A stretch of DNA of 64,000 nucleotides from Caldilineaceae bacterium (GTDB lineage Bacteria > Chloroflexota > Anaerolineae > Caldilineales > Caldilineaceae). Below the pieces are notes generated by a model. It worked only from the letters and a program-made list of their open reading frames with translations. It did no database searches and was not told the origin of the DNA. Position 1 is the stretch's first letter. The number at the start of each line of letters is the position of its first letter. A program made the translations under genes and the position numbers. The stretch spans positions 21,117 through 85,116 of the forward strand of contig JAPKMW010000042.1 in NCBI GenBank assembly GCA_026645575.1. The letters are read 5' to 3'. Shown here piece by piece: positions 44,959 to 52,742 of the stretch.

Positions 44959-45750
44959 ATGGAAAGCATCGCACAAAACTCACCAACGCCTTCATCACCT
45001 CTGATACTCGCCGACCTTACGTTGCTGGCGGAAGGGTGCGCCCAACTTGGCCTGCCCTTGAGTGAACGGCAACTAACTCAGTTTGCGCTTTTCTACCAAG
45101 AATTGGTAACGTGGAATGAGAAATTCAACCTGACCGGCATCACCGACTTGGCTGAAGTGCAGACCAAGCACTTTCTCGATAGTGTTGTCGCCTTACCGCT
45201 CTTGGTTGAATTATGGGGTGAAACGTTACCGCCAACTAGGGCGCTCCACTGTATTGATGTCGGTACAGGCGCTGGCTTTCCCGGTATTCCACTCAAATTG
45301 GCGGCGCCCCGACTCAAATGGAGTTTGATGGACGGCACCGGCAAAAAGATCGCCTTTTTGCAACAGTTATTAGCCAAACTCAATTTGCCGGATGTGAATC
45401 TGATCCAGGGGCGCGCCGAAGAATTGGGACGTGAAACCAGCTACCGGGGTCAATTTGACTTGGTGGTGGCGCGTGCCGTCGCGCCGCTCAATACCTTAAT
45501 AGAGTATCTCCTGCCGTTGGCGCGCATGGGTGGCCTTGTTGCCGTTTATAAGGGCGCTAGTGCAACACAGGAGTTCATGGCGGCGCGCAAGGCAATTGAG
45601 TTGCTCGGTGGTGAAACTGTGCGCCTGGCGCCGATCAAAGTACCTTTCCTTGATGAACAGCGCTTTATCCTCTTGATCAAAAAGGCGCGCCCGACGCCCA
45701 ATCAATACCCAAGAGGACAGGGACTGGCGCGCAAAAAACCTTTGGCCTAA
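44959..45750 (+). CDS. rsmG: 16S rRNA (guanine527-N7)-methyltransferase RsmG
   Basis: 263 aa from the ATG at 44959. The frame extends upstream to 44821, but that part is not RsmG-like and would overlap the promoter. Motifs: [16 protein letters not shown], then the SAM site [16 protein letters not shown], then [12 protein letters not shown] and FILLIKK. It methylates G527 of 16S rRNA. The C-terminal 20 residues are a short basic extension. It is convergent with rex; their stops overlap by 4 nt. Confidence 0.95.
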   Translation: MESIAQNSPTPSSPLILADLTLLAEGCAQLGLPLSERQLTQFALFYQELVTWNEKFNLTGITDLAEVQTKHFLDSVVALPLLVELWGETLPPTRALHCIDVGTGAGFPGIPLKLAAPRLKWSLMDGTGKKIAFLQQLLAKLNLPDVNLIQGRAEELGRETSYRGQFDLVVARAVAPLNTLIEYLLPLARMGGLVAVYKGASATQEFMAARKAIELLGGETVRLAPIKVPFLDEQRFILLIKKARPTPNQYPRGQGLARKKPLA

Positions 45751-46391
45751 CCATCCCCATCCACACAACCCTTTTTCAAATAAAAGGTCATGTGTTGAAA
45801 ATGAATCACGGGATCAATATACTCAACCCGAATCTCTTTGGGTAAATTCAAAGTCGTTGGTGCATAACAGAGAATGCTCTTGATTCCTGCTTCCACCAAT
45901 TGTTCCGCAACAATCTGCGCCCCATGCGCCGGCACCGCAACGATTGCGATCTGTGAATTGTGTTCAGCCACGACCTCGGTAATTTGGTCAACCGACTGGA
46001 CTACTAAGCTGCTGATTGCTTCCCCAATCTTGGTCGGATCGCTGTCAAAGACGGCAACAATCCGAAAACCACGATTCTCAAAGCCATTATAGCTGGCAAG
46101 GGCATGGCCCAAATAACCGGCCCCGACCAATACGACGGGCCAAACACAATCAACTTGCAAAATTTCTTCTAGTTGCCGACAGAGAAAAGTTGTATTGTAG
46201 CCGGTCCCTTGTTTGCCAAACTCACCAAAATGGCTCAAGTCTTTACGAATTTGCGCCGAACTAATGCCCAGGAGTTCGCCCAACTCCTGGCTGGAAGTCA
46301 CATCCCGCCCTTGACTGACCAGTTGTTTCAACGTCCTCAGATAGACTGGCAATCGTCCAATCACAATATCAGGAATTTCTAATGCGTTCAC
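45747..46391 (-). CDS. rex: Redox-sensing transcriptional repressor Rex
   Basis: 214 aa. The winged-helix N-terminus ([40 protein letters not shown]) and the NADH-binding Rossmann part ([19 protein letters not shown]) are typical of Rex. It senses the NADH/NAD+ ratio and represses respiratory or fermentative genes. The start is GTG at 46391 with GAGGG upstream. A TTGTG-8nt-CACAA site, with the spacing of a Rex operator, lies 355 nt upstream at 46746. Confidence 0.95.
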   Translation of the reverse strand: MNALEIPDIVIGRLPVYLRTLKQLVSQGRDVTSSQELGELLGISSAQIRKDLSHFGEFGKQGTGYNTTFLCRQLEEILQVDCVWPVVLVGAGYLGHALASYNGFENRGFRIVAVFDSDPTKIGEAISSLVVQSVDQITEVVAEHNSQIAIVAVPAHGAQIVAEQLVEAGIKSILCYAPTTLNLPKEIRVEYIDPVIHFQHMTFYLKKGCVDGDG

Positions 46392-46655
46392 ACTATTGCC
46401 CTCATTCGATACAGATCTAAGATTGCTCCTGTACCTTTGTGACAGGCTGACTAGCGCTCACTAGCGGTTAGCAATTGTCTTCCTAACCCTGTGCTTGTCG
46501 CCTGTCGCGCTATCCACTGTGCAAGAGTTTTTATGATTTCACCACTCTGCTCGCCCTGTCTGCCCTGAGAACGTTTGAACCATTGCCACATGCGCGGTTG
46601 CGTGTATTGACGGCTGCCGTTGAAATCGGCATGAAGGTGTCACAGGTCTATTTAA

Positions 46656-46694
46656 CTTACACAGTTCAACTTTACACAGTTCAACTGTGTAAAG
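46656..46694. promoter_or_regulatory. Operator-like repeats: CTTTACACAGTT palindrome plus direct half-site
   Basis: A perfect 12-bp inverted repeat (46670-46681 and 46683-46694) has a single central base. Immediately upstream is a direct copy of the left arm and spacer (CTTACACAGTTCAAC, 46656-46670). It lies in the gene-free stretch 46392-46913, upstream of rex. The pattern suggests a repressor site with a third half-site. Confidence 0.5.
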
Positions 46695-46745
46695 TGAAGC
46701 ATAGATTGCAAGTATTTAGACAAACACAGAACAATTTGCAAGCCA

Positions 46746-46763
46746 TTGTGTATTTTAGCACAA
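46746..46763. promoter_or_regulatory. Rex-operator-like site
   Basis: TTGTGTATTTTAGCACAA is 18 bp, with TTGTG and CACAA separated by 8 nt. This matches the outer bases and exact length of the classic Rex site TTGTGAAnnnnTTCACAA; the inner bases differ. It is in the rex upstream region, so autoregulation is possible. Confidence 0.45.
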
Positions 46764-46913
46764 ACCCCGCGGTTATGCTAATTACAAAAGCAAAGTTACA
46801 GCAGAACAGGGGCTGGTAGTACTTATTGTTCAAAAAATAAAGTGGCCCAAGGACTCAATTCCTCGGACCACAGCTTTGTGTACCGGTTATGCTTCTTTAT
46901 CGATTTTTTAGCG

Positions 46914-47174
46914 TTAGTATATCCGATATGGGACTTGCGCACTTTGGGCAGCCCGTCGCTCTGCCTGGCGTAAAGCCAACGACCAGCCGATCAGCGTAAT
47001 CCCGGCGAAGAGCAGAACGCCGGCCACTAGATAGGCTAACAACTCCGGCCAAAGCAAAATCGCCAACGCTATCAAGGTCAAGAAAAGGCCGGGCGCCATC
47101 ACCAATGACCAACCTCCCGGTAACACCCGGCTTCGTCGCTGAAATGTTGTAAAGACTTGTGAACTGGTAAACAT
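46914..47174 (-). CDS. Small two-TM membrane protein of unknown function (86 aa)
   Basis: I chose the ATG at 47174 because AAAGGA lies upstream; the longer frame to 47264 would run into the metallopeptidase gene. Two hydrophobic helices (about residues 25-43 and 44-64: LFLTLIALAILLWPELLAY, LVAGVLLFAGITLIGWSLAL) and a short basic tail are visible. It follows the zinc metallopeptidase gene on the same strand by 55 nt and may be co-expressed. An imperfect stem at 46832-46873 may terminate it. Confidence 0.6.
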   Translation of the reverse strand: MFTSSQVFTTFQRRSRVLPGGWSLVMAPGLFLTLIALAILLWPELLAYLVAGVLLFAGITLIGWSLALRQAERRAAQSAQVPYRIY

Positions 47175-47229
47175 CACGAAAATCCTTTCTGCACCGGTTA
47201 TACTGCTTGGCCGAGCCGTCCCTGATCCC

Positions 47230-47922
47230 TTACTCGCGCCGGCGGCCAAGCAGAATAAAGGCATAGTAGGCCAATGTCATGATGGCCTGAATCGCGGCGG
47301 CAACGTAAGTCAGGGCCGCTGCATCTAACACCCGATTGACCCCCTGCAACTCTTGCGGAGCCAGAATGCCCTGACTTACCAGCAACTGCTTGGCGCGTCG
47401 GCTGGCGTCAAACTCCACCGGCAGGGTGACAACGGCAAAGAGCGCCGTCAGCCCGAAGAGAATTAAGCCGGCCCACGCCAAGGTTGTCGTATTCAGCGCC
47501 AACCCAACAAAAAAGATGAGCGGGCCGACCCAGCCGCCAATCTGCACCGAAGGCACCATCGCTGAACGCAATTTTAGCGGCGCATAGTGTTGTTGATCCT
47601 GAATGGCATGACCAGCCTCATGCGCCGCCACGCCAACCGCCGCCAGACTCGGTGTATCATAGACCTGCGGACTGAGTCGCAACACTTTGTTACGCGGGTC
47701 ATAGTGGTCCGTCAGAAAGCCGTTGACCCGCTCAACAGCCACATTGTAGAGGCCGCTGTTATTTAAAATCTGGCGCGCCGCTTCGGCCCCAGTAATGCCC
47801 CGGGCTGAACGCACCCGTTCATACTGGGCAAAGGCCGATTTCACCCGCGCCTGAGCATAGAGGCCAAGCAACAGGCCCGGTATGGCGAAGAGTAGATATA
47901 GGGGGTCAAAGAAAAAAGGCAT
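47230..47922 (-). CDS. Zinc metallopeptidase, membrane-bound (Zn_peptidase_2 type)
   Basis: 230 aa from the ATG at 47922 (GAGAGG upstream; an ATG 12 nt earlier is the alternative). An N-terminal membrane segment is followed by RSARGITGAEAARQILNNSG, DHYDPRNKVLRLSPQVYDTP and the active site AAHEAGHAIQDQQHY with HExGH. Three further hydrophobic helices end the protein. The family is common in Gram-positive-type and Chloroflexota genomes, with little known function. Confidence 0.9.
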   Translation of the reverse strand: MPFFFDPLYLLFAIPGLLLGLYAQARVKSAFAQYERVRSARGITGAEAARQILNNSGLYNVAVERVNGFLTDHYDPRNKVLRLSPQVYDTPSLAAVGVAAHEAGHAIQDQQHYAPLKLRSAMVPSVQIGGWVGPLIFFVGLALNTTTLAWAGLILFGLTALFAVVTLPVEFDASRRAKQLLVSQGILAPQELQGVNRVLDAAALTYVAAAIQAIMTLAYYAFILLGRRRE

Positions 47923-48374
47923 GGTCCTCTCCATCTCACGTAACGTAATGTATACGCAACGGCGCCATAAAGGTACACTTTTTCATGTGTAAATCGGTTA
48001 CTTTATGTGCTGCCGTGCAGAATAACGTGTATAGTATCAACGATAAGTCGGTGCAAGGTCAGTAACCCATCCAACTTTATGCGTTCCTTCTTGCTATGAA
48101 TACTTTACCACAAATTTCACATCAACTGCATTAGAGAACAATTAGTCTTCTGTTAGCGCTTGTTCTGTCTGAAGATTGGCACAAAGTTATAGCAAACTTA
48201 ACTCCCAAATAACCACCTGATGAAGCCCATGCCGTCTGCATCACACACTGGCGAACATGGGCCTTATTTTTATGACAAATCGCCAGGTGACAAGAACAAT
48301 CGTTCAGATGTATAATAAGAAAGACAAATACCTTGTGATTTACTTAATCGTGGAATCGTGGAGGGTTTCCTTCT
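47923..48374. other. Gene-free stretch with promoter-like and terminator-like elements
   Basis: On the plus strand TATAGT lies near 48029. An imperfect hairpin (48223-48231 AAGCCCATG with 48256-48265 CATGGGCCTT) is followed by ATTTTTATG. Since no plus-strand gene lies upstream, a small RNA ending there is conceivable. TATAAT at 48311-48316 is a candidate -10 for the gene at 48375. No open frame in between looks real. Confidence 0.3.
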
Positions 48375-48965
48375 ATGCAAGTTGTGGAAATGATCAAGAA
48401 GAACCGTACCTACTCAGCGCCTAGCCAGCCGGTGACTGGCGGCTCGTCGCCAGTCACCGGCTGGCTAGGCGCGGGCCGGGTAAGTATGAAGACCCGTTTG
48501 GCCTATGTTGCCAATGGGCTGGAAAAAGGGCAAGGCGAGCCGGCTGTAATCAAGACCTGGGGCATAACAGCCGGTGGTGCATTGGTTGGCGCAGCGACTG
48601 TGGCTGCGTCCGCACCAAGGCTTCTCGCCCTTGCGACCTTCCTGGCGACGCCACCGCTGGCGTTGACGGTCGGCGCGCTTGGCGGCGCGGTGTTGGGCTG
48701 GCGGTATATGCGTGAACGCCGCGGAACCAGAACACCCCCTGGATCGCCCGCCCATCGACCAAGCCCTGGCAGGGATGACCTGGAACTGATTAACGGCATC
48801 ACGCCCACCTATGCTGATCGCTTGCGGGCCGCCGGCATCAATACTTTTGCCCAACTGGCTGAGTTGCTGCCGGAACGCGTCCATCTGATCATTGGCCCAA
48901 CAGATGATGGCAACATCATTCAGAGTGAACATTGGATTGCTGAGGCGCGTCGGCGCGCGATATGA
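48375..48965 (+). CDS. Helix-hairpin-helix domain protein with hydrophobic centre
   Basis: 196 aa, GGAGG upstream of the ATG. Residues 55-110 form an Ala/Gly-rich hydrophobic stretch, possibly two membrane segments. A C-terminal helix-hairpin-helix domain (LELINGITPTYADRLRAAGI, then FAQLAELLPE) is of the type found in flap-endonuclease-like and DUF4332-like proteins, suggesting DNA or protein contact. Residues about 15-33 (PSQPVTGGSSPVTGWLGAG) are encoded by a 25-bp perfect palindrome of the TAGCCAG repeat family, which keeps the frame open. Function unknown. Confidence 0.65.
   Translation: MQVVEMIKKNRTYSAPSQPVTGGSSPVTGWLGAGRVSMKTRLAYVANGLEKGQGEPAVIKTWGITAGGALVGAATVAASAPRLLALATFLATPPLALTVGALGGAVLGWRYMRERRGTRTPPGSPAHRPSPGRDDLELINGITPTYADRLRAAGINTFAQLAELLPERVHLIIGPTDDGNIIQSEHWIAEARRRAI
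48417..48472. repeat. Palindromic repeat, TAGCCAG family (copy B), inside a coding region
   Basis: Perfect 25-bp arms 48417-48441 and 48448-48472 have a 6-nt loop GCTCGT. The core CTAGCCAGCCGGTGACTGGC differs from copy A (13744) at compensating positions on both arms, so the stem is kept. Confidence 0.95.
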
Positions 48966-48996
48966 TCGAGGGTGTCAAGGATAAATCGTACCGGCC

Positions 48997-50631
48997 TTAA
49001 ACCGCTTTACGCTTGCGCACGATTGCCAGTAGGGGGCGGAGTTCTTCGCTCCGCAGGAGAAAAGCCGTAACCAGATAGACCCCAGCCGCTATCAACAAAG
49101 CAACCAAAGTGCTGACCAACCTTGCCCAACTTGGCGCCGACGCCAAGGTATGCCACTGTAACCAGCCCCCTATCGCTACGGCCATGACGCCAGCGGCGAC
49201 GAAGTGGCGCCCAATCGCCCCCATTAACTGCGGGTAGTTCAGTTCACCGATGTGACGGCGCAGCAACCAAAGTAAGCACAGCATCTCCAAGGTGGTTGCG
49301 CTGCTATTGGCCAGCGCCAGACCGCCATGCCCCAATGGCTGCACCCACCAGAAGCTTAACCCAATGTTGAGGAGCATAGCCCCAATGCCAACGACCACTG
49401 GCGTCCAGGTGTTGTGCATGGCATAAAAGGCGCGCACGGTGATTTCAACCACCGCATGGGCCACCAAACCGACGGCATAAAATTGCAGCGCATCGCCCAC
49501 CAACGCGGTGCTTTCGGCGGTAAATTCACGCCGTTGGAAGAGGAGGGTGACCAAAGGAACGCGCAATAGATAGAGCGCCACCGCCGCCGGAATGGTCAAG
49601 AACAAAATGGTGCGCAACAGGTGGCTGAAGGTTTGCCGGAGCGCTACCACCTGCCCGGTCGCCGCCTGTGCCGCAAAGGTCGGAAAGATGGCCGTGGCAA
49701 TCGACTGGGCAAAGACCCCTTGCGGCAGTAACATCAAGAGCCAGGCATAGTTGAGCGCACTCAAGCTGCCGCTGCTCAACCCACTTGCCAGGATTGTGTT
49801 GACCAGAAAGTGCATCTGGACAAAAAACAACCCCAGTACCCGCGGCCCCATCAAGCGCATGACCTCGCGCACGCCGGCATCCTGAAGGGTCAGCGTGGGT
49901 GTAAAGCGCGCGCGTGCCTGCCACAACCCAGGCAGTTGAATCAGCAAATGGGCCACAGCGCCCGCCACCACCCCAATCACCAGCCCCAAAATGCCAAAAT
50001 AGGGCGTCAATAACCAGGCGCCCAAAATAATTGCCAGATTGTAGAAAACCGGCGCTGCTGCCGGCAGGAGGAAATGTTGGGTGGCGTTGAGCGCCCCCAT
50101 GATCAGGCCGCTGGCGCCAAAGACTACTGTACTCAGTAACATCCAGCGCATCAACTGAGCCGTAAGCGCTTGCTGCTCCGGCGTAAAACCGGGGGCAATC
50201 ACCCACTGCACCAACGGCCCGGCGCTTGCCATCACCAGAGCGGCAATTAGCACCAGCAGCAGTGTCATCAAGGTCAGCACCCGGCTAAAGAGCAACCACG
50301 CCTCATCCGTTGCGCCCTGCGCCCAACGTGCGGCAAAAGTGGGGATGAACGCACTCCCCAACGCCCCGCCGGCCACCAACTGAAAGAGCAGATCGGGCAG
50401 CCGGAAAGCCGCCAGATAGGCATCAAGTTCAGGGCTGGTGCCAAAGTGGGCGCCAATCACCACTTCACGCGCCAGTCCCATGACGCGGCTCAACACAAAG
50501 AAGATCATAACGATCAGCGCGGCGCCGGCTAACCGTCGCCCACTGAGGGTAGCGTTGGTCGGCGCCGCGTCTTGTCCTGTTTCGGTGGCGTTGCGCGCCT
50601 GCGTCTGCGTTGCGGATTGCGTTTCGCTCAC
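48997..50631 (-). CDS. murJ: Lipid II flippase MurJ (MviN family)
   Basis: 544 aa with about 14 membrane helices. The signature near the N-terminus (VLSRVMGLAREVVIGAHFGT, then AYLAAFRLPDLLFQLVAGGA) is typical of MurJ, which flips lipid-linked peptidoglycan precursors across the membrane. The start is GTG at 50631; its AAGGA site lies at the end of the ridA gene, 6 nt away, so the two are coupled. The first 30 residues are a polar extension. Confidence 0.93.
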   Translation of the reverse strand: MSETQSATQTQARNATETGQDAAPTNATLSGRRLAGAALIVMIFFVLSRVMGLAREVVIGAHFGTSPELDAYLAAFRLPDLLFQLVAGGALGSAFIPTFAARWAQGATDEAWLLFSRVLTLMTLLLVLIAALVMASAGPLVQWVIAPGFTPEQQALTAQLMRWMLLSTVVFGASGLIMGALNATQHFLLPAAAPVFYNLAIILGAWLLTPYFGILGLVIGVVAGAVAHLLIQLPGLWQARARFTPTLTLQDAGVREVMRLMGPRVLGLFFVQMHFLVNTILASGLSSGSLSALNYAWLLMLLPQGVFAQSIATAIFPTFAAQAATGQVVALRQTFSHLLRTILFLTIPAAVALYLLRVPLVTLLFQRREFTAESTALVGDALQFYAVGLVAHAVVEITVRAFYAMHNTWTPVVVGIGAMLLNIGLSFWWVQPLGHGGLALANSSATTLEMLCLLWLLRRHIGELNYPQLMGAIGRHFVAAGVMAVAIGGWLQWHTLASAPSWARLVSTLVALLIAAGVYLVTAFLLRSEELRPLLAIVRKRKAV

Positions 50632-50637
50632 CCGGCT

Positions 50638-51024
50638 TTATCCTTCCGGTACGAGTGCAATGCAGTCGACCGCGATCTCACTCTGGCCGATGCGTGAATG
50701 CACCGTGGTGCGCGCCGGGTATGGCTCAGTGACATACTTCAGGTACACCTCGTTCATCTTGGCAAAGTTGGCAAAATCAGCCAGGAAGACCGTGACCTTG
50801 ACGGCATTGGCCCAGGAGGTCCCTGCCGCTTCCAACAGCGCGGTGACATTCTGGAAGACTTGTTCAGCCTGCTCCAAGAAATCACCGCTGCGCGCCACAT
50901 TGGTGACGGGATCGATAGGGCCTTGCGCTGAAACATAAACGGTTGGGCCAGCAGCTACAATGGCCGGCGAATAAGGGCCACGCGGCTTGGGTGCTTTCTC
51001 ACTCTGAATGGGTTGGCGAATCAT
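50638..51024 (-). CDS. RidA family protein (reactive intermediate deaminase)
   Basis: 128 aa. KPRGPYSPAIVAAGPTVYVSAQGPIDP at the N-terminus and PARTTVHSRI near the end include the conserved Arg that binds the substrate carboxylate in RidA. The family hydrolyses enamine/imine intermediates from PLP enzymes. GGAGG precedes the ATG. It is directly upstream of murJ. Confidence 0.9.
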   Translation of the reverse strand: MIRQPIQSEKAPKPRGPYSPAIVAAGPTVYVSAQGPIDPVTNVARSGDFLEQAEQVFQNVTALLEAAGTSWANAVKVTVFLADFANFAKMNEVYLKYVTEPYPARTTVHSRIGQSEIAVDCIALVPEG

Positions 51025-51060
51025 TATCTACCTCCAAGAAAGGTGCAAAGGAAATTGTAG

Positions 51061-51131
51061 CGTAATTGGTGAGGCGTGATTCGTGACCTGAGTCTGTCTC
51101 GAAGGTCACGAATCACGCCTCACCAATTACG
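51061..51131. repeat. 29-bp perfect palindrome between phosphatase and ridA
   Basis: Arms 51061-51089 and 51103-51131 (core CGTAATTGGTGAGGCGTGAT) are perfectly complementary with a 13-nt loop. It starts 5 nt after the phosphatase stop and lies upstream of the ridA ribosome binding site. Likely terminator or processing site, though there is no T run. Confidence 0.95.
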
Positions 51132-51135
51132 CACC

Positions 51136-51876
51136 TTAGCGTGTAATCAAATTCGGTGGTAAGTGTTCTGTCCGGTTCAAATAGCGCAGGAGCATAAAGC
51201 CACGCGGGGTGAAATCGAGCCGGGTGATTGCGGTGTTGTAGTGTGAATAGTAGAGTTGAACGGCAAAATCCTGCCCCAGGAGCGCTTTGATCAGGGCATC
51301 GATAAAGGTGCCATGCGCCACCAGGGCCACCCGTTCGGTTGGCATTATGGGCGCCCAAGTGCGAATCTGGTCGGCCACCCGCTGCGCCCGCTGGTAACAG
51401 CCTTCCATCTCTTCATAACCGCCCGGCCACCAACCCTTTTCGGTGATTTCAGCCGGCAGTTGATAGCCGGGAAAGAGGCTCATCATCTCCTGGCGGGTCA
51501 GGCCAAAGTGTTGCGCCACTGGTCCCTTTTCCGGGTCGCCATGAAAGATGCCGCCATGTTCATGAATATCGATCCAGACCTCCGGCTGTACCCCTAGCGC
51601 TTTGCTGATGGGTTGCGCCGTCTGTAACGTACGCAGCATGGGGCTGCAATAGAGCTTTGTAAAGCCATACCCCTGTTGCTTCCCGTCTGCTTGCTCTTGT
51701 CCAGCCTCTGGGTAGTCGATACCGACCAGATGGTCGGCCACCAACTGCGCCTGGCGTTCACCGATTTCGGTTAGTGGCGGCTCTGGTGAACGTCGCTCCA
51801 TATATTCGCCCATGGCAACCGTTTCAGCTAGAAAGTTGTTGGCGGATTGTGCATGACGTATCAGAAAGAGTTTCAT
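51136..51876 (-). CDS. Histidine phosphatase family protein
   Basis: 246 aa from the ATG at 51876. The RHG motif is LFLIRHAQSANN at the very start. Further typical parts are PPLTEIGERQAQLVADHL, KLYCSPMLRTLQTAQPI and ERVALVAHGTFIDALI, the last with the second catalytic His. The upstream in-frame extension to 51930 is not family-like. Could be a phosphoglycerate mutase-like or sugar phosphatase. Confidence 0.9.
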   Translation of the reverse strand: MKLFLIRHAQSANNFLAETVAMGEYMERRSPEPPLTEIGERQAQLVADHLVGIDYPEAGQEQADGKQQGYGFTKLYCSPMLRTLQTAQPISKALGVQPEVWIDIHEHGGIFHGDPEKGPVAQHFGLTRQEMMSLFPGYQLPAEITEKGWWPGGYEEMEGCYQRAQRVADQIRTWAPIMPTERVALVAHGTFIDALIKALLGQDFAVQLYYSHYNTAITRLDFTPRGFMLLRYLNRTEHLPPNLITR

Positions 51877-52122
51877 GTCCCTTGGTTTTCCCTTTCTCGT
51901 GCGTGGTAAATTGAGCAAGAAGCGCCCCAAACAGACAAGATACCATTGCTGGAGCAGTTGGCAAAAAATTAAGGCTTGCTGCGTGCGATTTAGTTAATTG
52001 TGCATGATGAAACTGCCAAATGGTTTTGTGTATGGAAGTAGGTATACAAAAGTCGCTGCCTATCAGTGGCATAATCAGTAGAGTGCAAGGCTCTCAGCCG
52101 CATCCTGGGGATCCCGATGACC

Positions 52123-52237
52123 GGCGCCAGTCACGGACTGGTTAGAAGCTGTCTGTTGCGGTCTACTGATAATCAGTAGTCCGCAGTCCAGAGTCCAGAG
52201 TCCCAAGTCAGGCTTGACAGGGTTGCGGACTACTGAT
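52123..52237. repeat. Composite repeat stretch: TAGCCAG single arm plus a 14-bp palindrome
   Basis: 52123-52145 (CGCCAGTCACGGACTGGTTAG) is one arm of the TAGCCAG family. Arms 52172-52185 (ATCAGTAGTCCGCA) and 52224-52237 pair perfectly, with CAGAGTC direct repeats in between. All lie in the gene-free region 51877-52281, which otherwise shows nothing clear. Confidence 0.75.
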
Positions 52238-52281
52238 AATAAATGCCTGTTTCAACTAATCAACTGCTAGAGGAGAAAGTT

Positions 52282-52671
52282 ATGGCTGCTATTCCTGCTA
52301 CCCACCGTGATATTCTTGACAAACGATCCTTTGCCCATGTGGCCACCGTCAACGAACAGGGGATTCCTCAAGTGACCCCGGTCTGGATCGACTATGACGG
52401 CAACTATGTGCTGATGAATAGCGCCAAAGGGCGCAAAAAGGACCGCAACATGCGGTCCCAACCGGTCATTGCCATGAGCATCCAAGATCCTGACAACCCC
52501 TACCGCTATCTTGGTCTCCAGGGCAAAATTACCGAGATCACCGAAGAAGGGGGCTACGACCACATCAACAAACTCTCCCACAAATACAATGGCAAAGATT
52601 ACCCGAAGAATCCGGGTGAAGTGCGCGTCATCTACAAGATCGAGCCGACGCGGGTCTGGACAATGGGGTAA
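52282..52671 (+). CDS. PPOX-class (F420/FMN split-barrel) family protein
   Basis: 129 aa from the ATG at 52282 with AGGAG 9 nt upstream. The sequence SFAHVATVNEQGIPQVTPVW, YVLMNSAKGRKKDRN and PVIAMSIQDPDNPYRYLGLQG is typical of PPOX-class, F420-dependent split-barrel proteins. Substrate unknown. It and the Ddn-type protein at 40320 both suggest F420 use. It is convergent with the aminotransferase across a palindrome. Confidence 0.85.
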   Translation: MAAIPATHRDILDKRSFAHVATVNEQGIPQVTPVWIDYDGNYVLMNSAKGRKKDRNMRSQPVIAMSIQDPDNPYRYLGLQGKITEITEEGGYDHINKLSHKYNGKDYPKNPGEVRVIYKIEPTRVWTMG

Positions 52672-52686
52672 AAGAGATTGAGAGAT

Positions 52687-52735
52687 ACAGAGATACAGAG
52701 ATTGGGATTTGAGTTATGAAGCTCTGTATCTCTGT
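52687..52735. repeat. Two-way terminator palindrome
   Basis: Perfect 14-bp arms ACAGAGATACAGAG (52687-52700) and complement (52722-52735) have a 21-nt loop and lie between convergent genes. The GA-rich style resembles the palindromes at 11394 and 28415. Confidence 0.85.
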
Positions 52736-52742
52736 TTCTCTT

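Noticed and set aside
46583..46819. Plus-strand frame of 78 aa in the rex upstream spacer
   Set aside because: It spans the operator-like repeats and the Rex-like site, has no ribosome binding site and shows no protein-like pattern.
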